Assembly: GCF_013364235.1 (NCBI RefSeq)
Contig: NZ_CP054919.1
Span: forward strand, 6,827,728 to 6,891,727
Length of the DNA: 64,000 nucleotides
DNA from: Kitasatospora sp. NA04385
Lineage (GTDB): Bacteria; Actinomycetota; Actinomycetes; Streptomycetales; Streptomycetaceae
Direction: 5' to 3'
Below are positions 62,601 through 64,000 of the stretch, piece after piece. The position numbers and the translations under genes were made by a program. A model generated the notes under the pieces. That model searched no databases. It was not told the DNA's origin and saw only the letters and a program-made list of their open reading frames with translations. Within the stretch, counting starts at the first letter, position 1. Every line of letters begins with the position of its first letter.

Positions 62601-63757
62601 CTGCTTCTGCGCCTGCGCCTGCGCCCGTGCCGGAGCCGGTGCAGCCTGCGGCGCCCGCCGAGCCGCGGCACGCCGCGAACGGGCAGGCCCGCAAGGTCAC
62701 CACCCCGCCGCACGGCACGCCCGTCGACCCCCGGATCGCCGCCGCACTGCCGCCCGCCGGGCCCGCCCAGCCGCAGAGCCCGCCCGCGCAGCGCGCCGAG
62801 CAGTTCGTGCAGCAGCCGGTCGAAGCGCCGGTTGTGCCCGAGTTCGTGCCGGAGCCGCTGCCCACCCACGACCAGGCGGCGGCCCCCGACCCGCGTTCCC
62901 CGGCCCGGCCTTCCGCCCGGCCCGGCAGCGGACCGGCCCGCACCGACAGCGACGACCTGCTGGCGATCCTGCGCTCCCCGGAGGCCCACCACCTGCGCTC
63001 CGCGCCGCGGATCCGGGTGCTCGGGCCGGTCGACGTGCTCGGCGCGGCCGGCAGCGCCGACCCGGCGGGCCGCCCCCGGCTCACCGAACTGGCCGCGTAC
63101 CTGGCGCTGCGCCCCGGCACCGAGCACGGCACGCTCGACCGCGACATCCACCCGGGTGCCGCGCACCTCGACCCGAAGGCCACCGTCGAGCGCCTCGCCG
63201 AGCCGCTGCCCGCCAAACTCGCCGCGCTGGCAGGCTGGTTGGGCACCTCCCCGGAGGGCCGGGGCTACCTGGGCGCGGAACCCGCCGAGACGTACTCCCT
63301 GGCACCGACGGTCAGTTGCGACTGGGACGAGTTCCGCAGCCTGTACCGGCGCGGCATGCGCTCCACCTCCAGCACCGCCGACGCCGCCCTGGCCCACGCG
63401 CTCGCCCTGGTCCGCGGCGCCCCGTTCGCCGAGGCCCCGGCCGGCACCTTCGGCTGGGCGGAGACCGAACGGCAGGACATGCTGGCCGCGATCGTCGACA
63501 CCGCCCACGAACTCGCCGCCCGCCGCCTCCAGTACGGCGACCACCGCACCGCCGAGGCCGCGATCTTCCGCGCCCTCACCGTCGCCCCCGAGGTCGAACT
63601 CCTGCACCGCGACCTGTTCTACGCCTACGCCTCGGCCGGTGCCCGCGACCAGCTCGTCCGCTCGGTCAACCGCCTGGACGCCCTCAGCCGCCGCACCGGC
63701 CGCGACCTGGACCCGGACACCGTCGCCCTGCTCCGTGACCTGCTCACCGGCAGCTGA
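59648..63757 (+). CDS. Membrane protein with two LysM-like modules and C-terminal BTAD domain
   Basis: The protein has 1369 aa. Three membrane helices at about 50-75, 98-123 and 143-168. Two LysM-like modules follow (VYTVRDARPADSLWSIAERQLG near 205, SVTVHSGDSLSSIAQRELG near 297). A long Pro/Ala/Gln linker leads to another helix near 445 (VALAASGLGVLMAAALITLVG). A large cytosolic region follows, with low-complexity linkers, and the C-terminal 230 residues are a bacterial transcriptional activator domain (RIRVLGPVDVLGA, then CDWDEFRSLYRRGM and helical repeats to the end). It ends the Tad operon and could link wall contact to intracellular signalling. DNA binding is uncertain. Confidence 0.85.
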   Translation: MAARGADDQHRKGRRERRPGSTATAGRQPAPVAAGRRARRGRRGAGGSVFAAFGALLVLAVLLVGVPALLGYGTLAVAAMGDPIHGDLLAALTSPDDGSLFLWLLVGVGWIGWLCFLVSVLVEIPAQLRGRVARRIPAFGWSQRIAAGLVGSVLALLPVAGSAFAATPELAQRPAAVAQLDAAPTYAALPAGAPAAAPAADPQQPVYTVRDARPADSLWSIAERQLGSGERWTEIAKLNAGRPMDGSGTRFDADRPIQPGWRLLMPADAKADAGTPATASDTVAPTLAAAPTPTHGSVTVHSGDSLSSIAQRELGDGDRWPELFEANKGATAPDGERLTDPDVLTPGTVLTVPGAVQAPQAPAPAPQAPEAQPPAPGTPEATPAPQQQATPPAAEQSPAAQPSAQQPSAPQSPGQQSPAAQETPPPGETPGNLPAVRDQHTAAKSDGDYTVALAASGLGVLMAAALITLVGRRRTDQQRARRPRHRIALPSAAAGRFEAELKARQDEHGLDLLNRALRTLGRNTVRGEKRLPALVAARVTTAGTIELHLAAPAVPIAPFRAAHAPNVWWCPADSTELLSTGQAAKYAAPYPALVTLGATPDGSTVLADLETVRLVHLSGHPDDAEDVLRSLAVELAHSPLADRLHLHLVGIAADLPTAGPAADRVHHHPTLEAALAALGPRTAKARATLIGANVGSPREARSRGSADEAWLPEIVLSAQPPAGTVPAELGRLLDGRPRTCLAVLTRAPERGAGPVARWTLPATGHAALPGLHLSVELQRLSREQYAQLGELVRVSGDLTQHPAPEWTLDGPHNGPEDEAELPLPVPALAAVGAAIGAVPAPFGAGFGPDDEEPEGGRTGGSLDARLIALLGGPTGPNGSAGSAGSAGSAGSAGAESGGAGASTRTSLDKPSATGGGGHGGAGGAEGRKDDGDGAGPRLLARVVPTGSSPFAGLVPTAPTNPYAVVPVVPVQPAALPPAAPSASAPASAPAPAPVPEPVQPAAPAEPRHAANGQARKVTTPPHGTPVDPRIAAALPPAGPAQPQSPPAQRAEQFVQQPVEAPVVPEFVPEPLPTHDQAAAPDPRSPARPSARPGSGPARTDSDDLLAILRSPEAHHLRSAPRIRVLGPVDVLGAAGSADPAGRPRLTELAAYLALRPGTEHGTLDRDIHPGAAHLDPKATVERLAEPLPAKLAALAGWLGTSPEGRGYLGAEPAETYSLAPTVSCDWDEFRSLYRRGMRSTSSTADAALAHALALVRGAPFAEAPAGTFGWAETERQDMLAAIVDTAHELAARRLQYGDHRTAEAAIFRALTVAPEVELLHRDLFYAYASAGARDQLVRSVNRLDALSRRTGRDLDPDTVALLRDLLTGS
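62278..62323 (+). repeat. 9-bp repeat encoding (GSA)n linker
   Basis: Five units of GGGTCGGC(A/T) encode Gly-Ser-Ala repeats inside the cytosolic linker of the LysM-BTAD protein. Confidence 0.75.
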
Positions 63758-63810
63758 GCCCGGCGGCCCGCTCGGCCGCAGACCGACAGTCGGCCGCCGA
63801 CAGCCGACAG

Positions 63811-63846
63811 CGACCGCCGTCGTCCCGTCCGGGGTGGCGGCGGTCG
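63811..63846. terminator. Possible bidirectional terminator
   Basis: CGACCGCCG and CGGCGGTCG are perfect 9-bp arms with an 18-nt loop, between the end of the pilus operon and the convergent partial gene. Confidence 0.5.
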
Positions 63847-63922
63847 GCCGTCTCCCGCCGTCGGCGGGGCGGGGGAAAGCCCCGGCGGACCCGGACGGGA
63901 CGGGGCGGGACCGGGCGGAGTG

Positions 63923-64000
63923 TCAGTTCCCGTTCGCGGCGGCCTCCAGGGTGGCGATATCCAGCTTCCCCATCCGCAGCATCGCGGCGGTGGCCCGGTC
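63923..64000 (-). CDS. C-terminal end of a gene, possibly VOC/PhnB-like
   Basis: Only the last 25 codons and TGA are inside the window: DRATAAMLRMGKLDIATLE and a short Ala/Asn/Gly end. This pattern (AAMLxMxKLDIAxLE) is usual at the end of PhnB-type glyoxalase/VOC proteins. The gene runs leftward from beyond the window. Assignment rests on a very short segment. Confidence 0.45.
   Translation of the reverse strand, partial: DRATAAMLRMGKLDIATLEAAANGN

Noticed and set aside
59953..63738. Second very long frame inside the LysM-BTAD gene
   Set aside because: Arg/Pro-rich translation typical of the wrong phase of GC-rich DNA; the LysM and BTAD domains are in the other frame.

Overview
The window is very GC-rich actinobacterial chromosome, most likely Streptomyces or Kitasatospora. 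This rests on strong G/C bias at third codon positions, many GTG starts, ATGA/GTGA stop-start overlaps, the gene families present (ROK kinase and regulator, SWIM/DUF6493 pair, LysM-BTAD protein, actinobacterial Tad pilus locus) and the IS types. No tRNA, rRNA or CRISPR array was seen.

Layout. 1-2.9 kb: cell-envelope genes (partial polysaccharide deacetylase, a small membrane protein, a GH16-like lipoprotein). 2.9-8.5 kb: accessory island with two decayed copies of one IS5-superfamily element, a decayed two-frame IS5-type element, an apparently intact IS481 element, a low-GC secreted protein with a coupled gene cut by IS481, and a two-repeat gene bounded by IS ends. 8.5-11 kb: esterase and ROK sugar kinase. 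11-19 kb: translationally coupled operon for an SsuABC/AtsRBC-like importer, a cytoplasmic Cys-type sulfatase and a secreted GH43 arabinanase, with a ROK repressor upstream. 19-27 kb: gamma-glutamyltransferase, exonuclease III, a PadR-controlled ABC exporter and a cell-surface protein. 27-30.4 kb: coupled AGMO-like fatty-acid hydroxylase and YhhN lysoplasmalogenase, then an orphan DUF2398 (JetB-like) gene and a cold-shock protein.

30.5-35.7 kb: a BASS transporter, a BCCT transporter, a KstR-like TetR regulator, and acyl-CoA thioesterase II with a KstR-type box touching its start codon. 35.8-42.5 kb: a SWIM zinc-finger gene and two DUF6493 paralogues that share a 603-bp nearly identical, TTG-rich core inside diverged flanks. 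42.6-46.6 kb: siderophore-interacting protein, MFS exporter and epimerase operon with a divergent TetR. 46.7-50.5 kb: NAPE-PLD-like metallohydrolase, MaoC hydratase, an FMN split-barrel protein with a DosR-like box, and a possible caspase-like pseudoenzyme.

50.6-63.8 kb: a near-complete Flp/Tad pilus operon (lipoprotein, secreted protein, CpaB, CpaE/TadZ, TadA, TadB, TadC, Flp, two TadE-like, one TadG-like) ending in a membrane-bound LysM-BTAD protein. No prepilin peptidase lies in the window. The last 78 bases are the 3-prime end of another gene.

The most unusual items are the recombined DUF6493 twins, the orphan JetB-like gene, the AGMO-YhhN pair (a plausible bacterial ether-lipid catabolic module), and the 15-bp minisatellite translated inside a Tad pseudopilin. 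Family assignments come from recognising motifs by eye; no database search was run.
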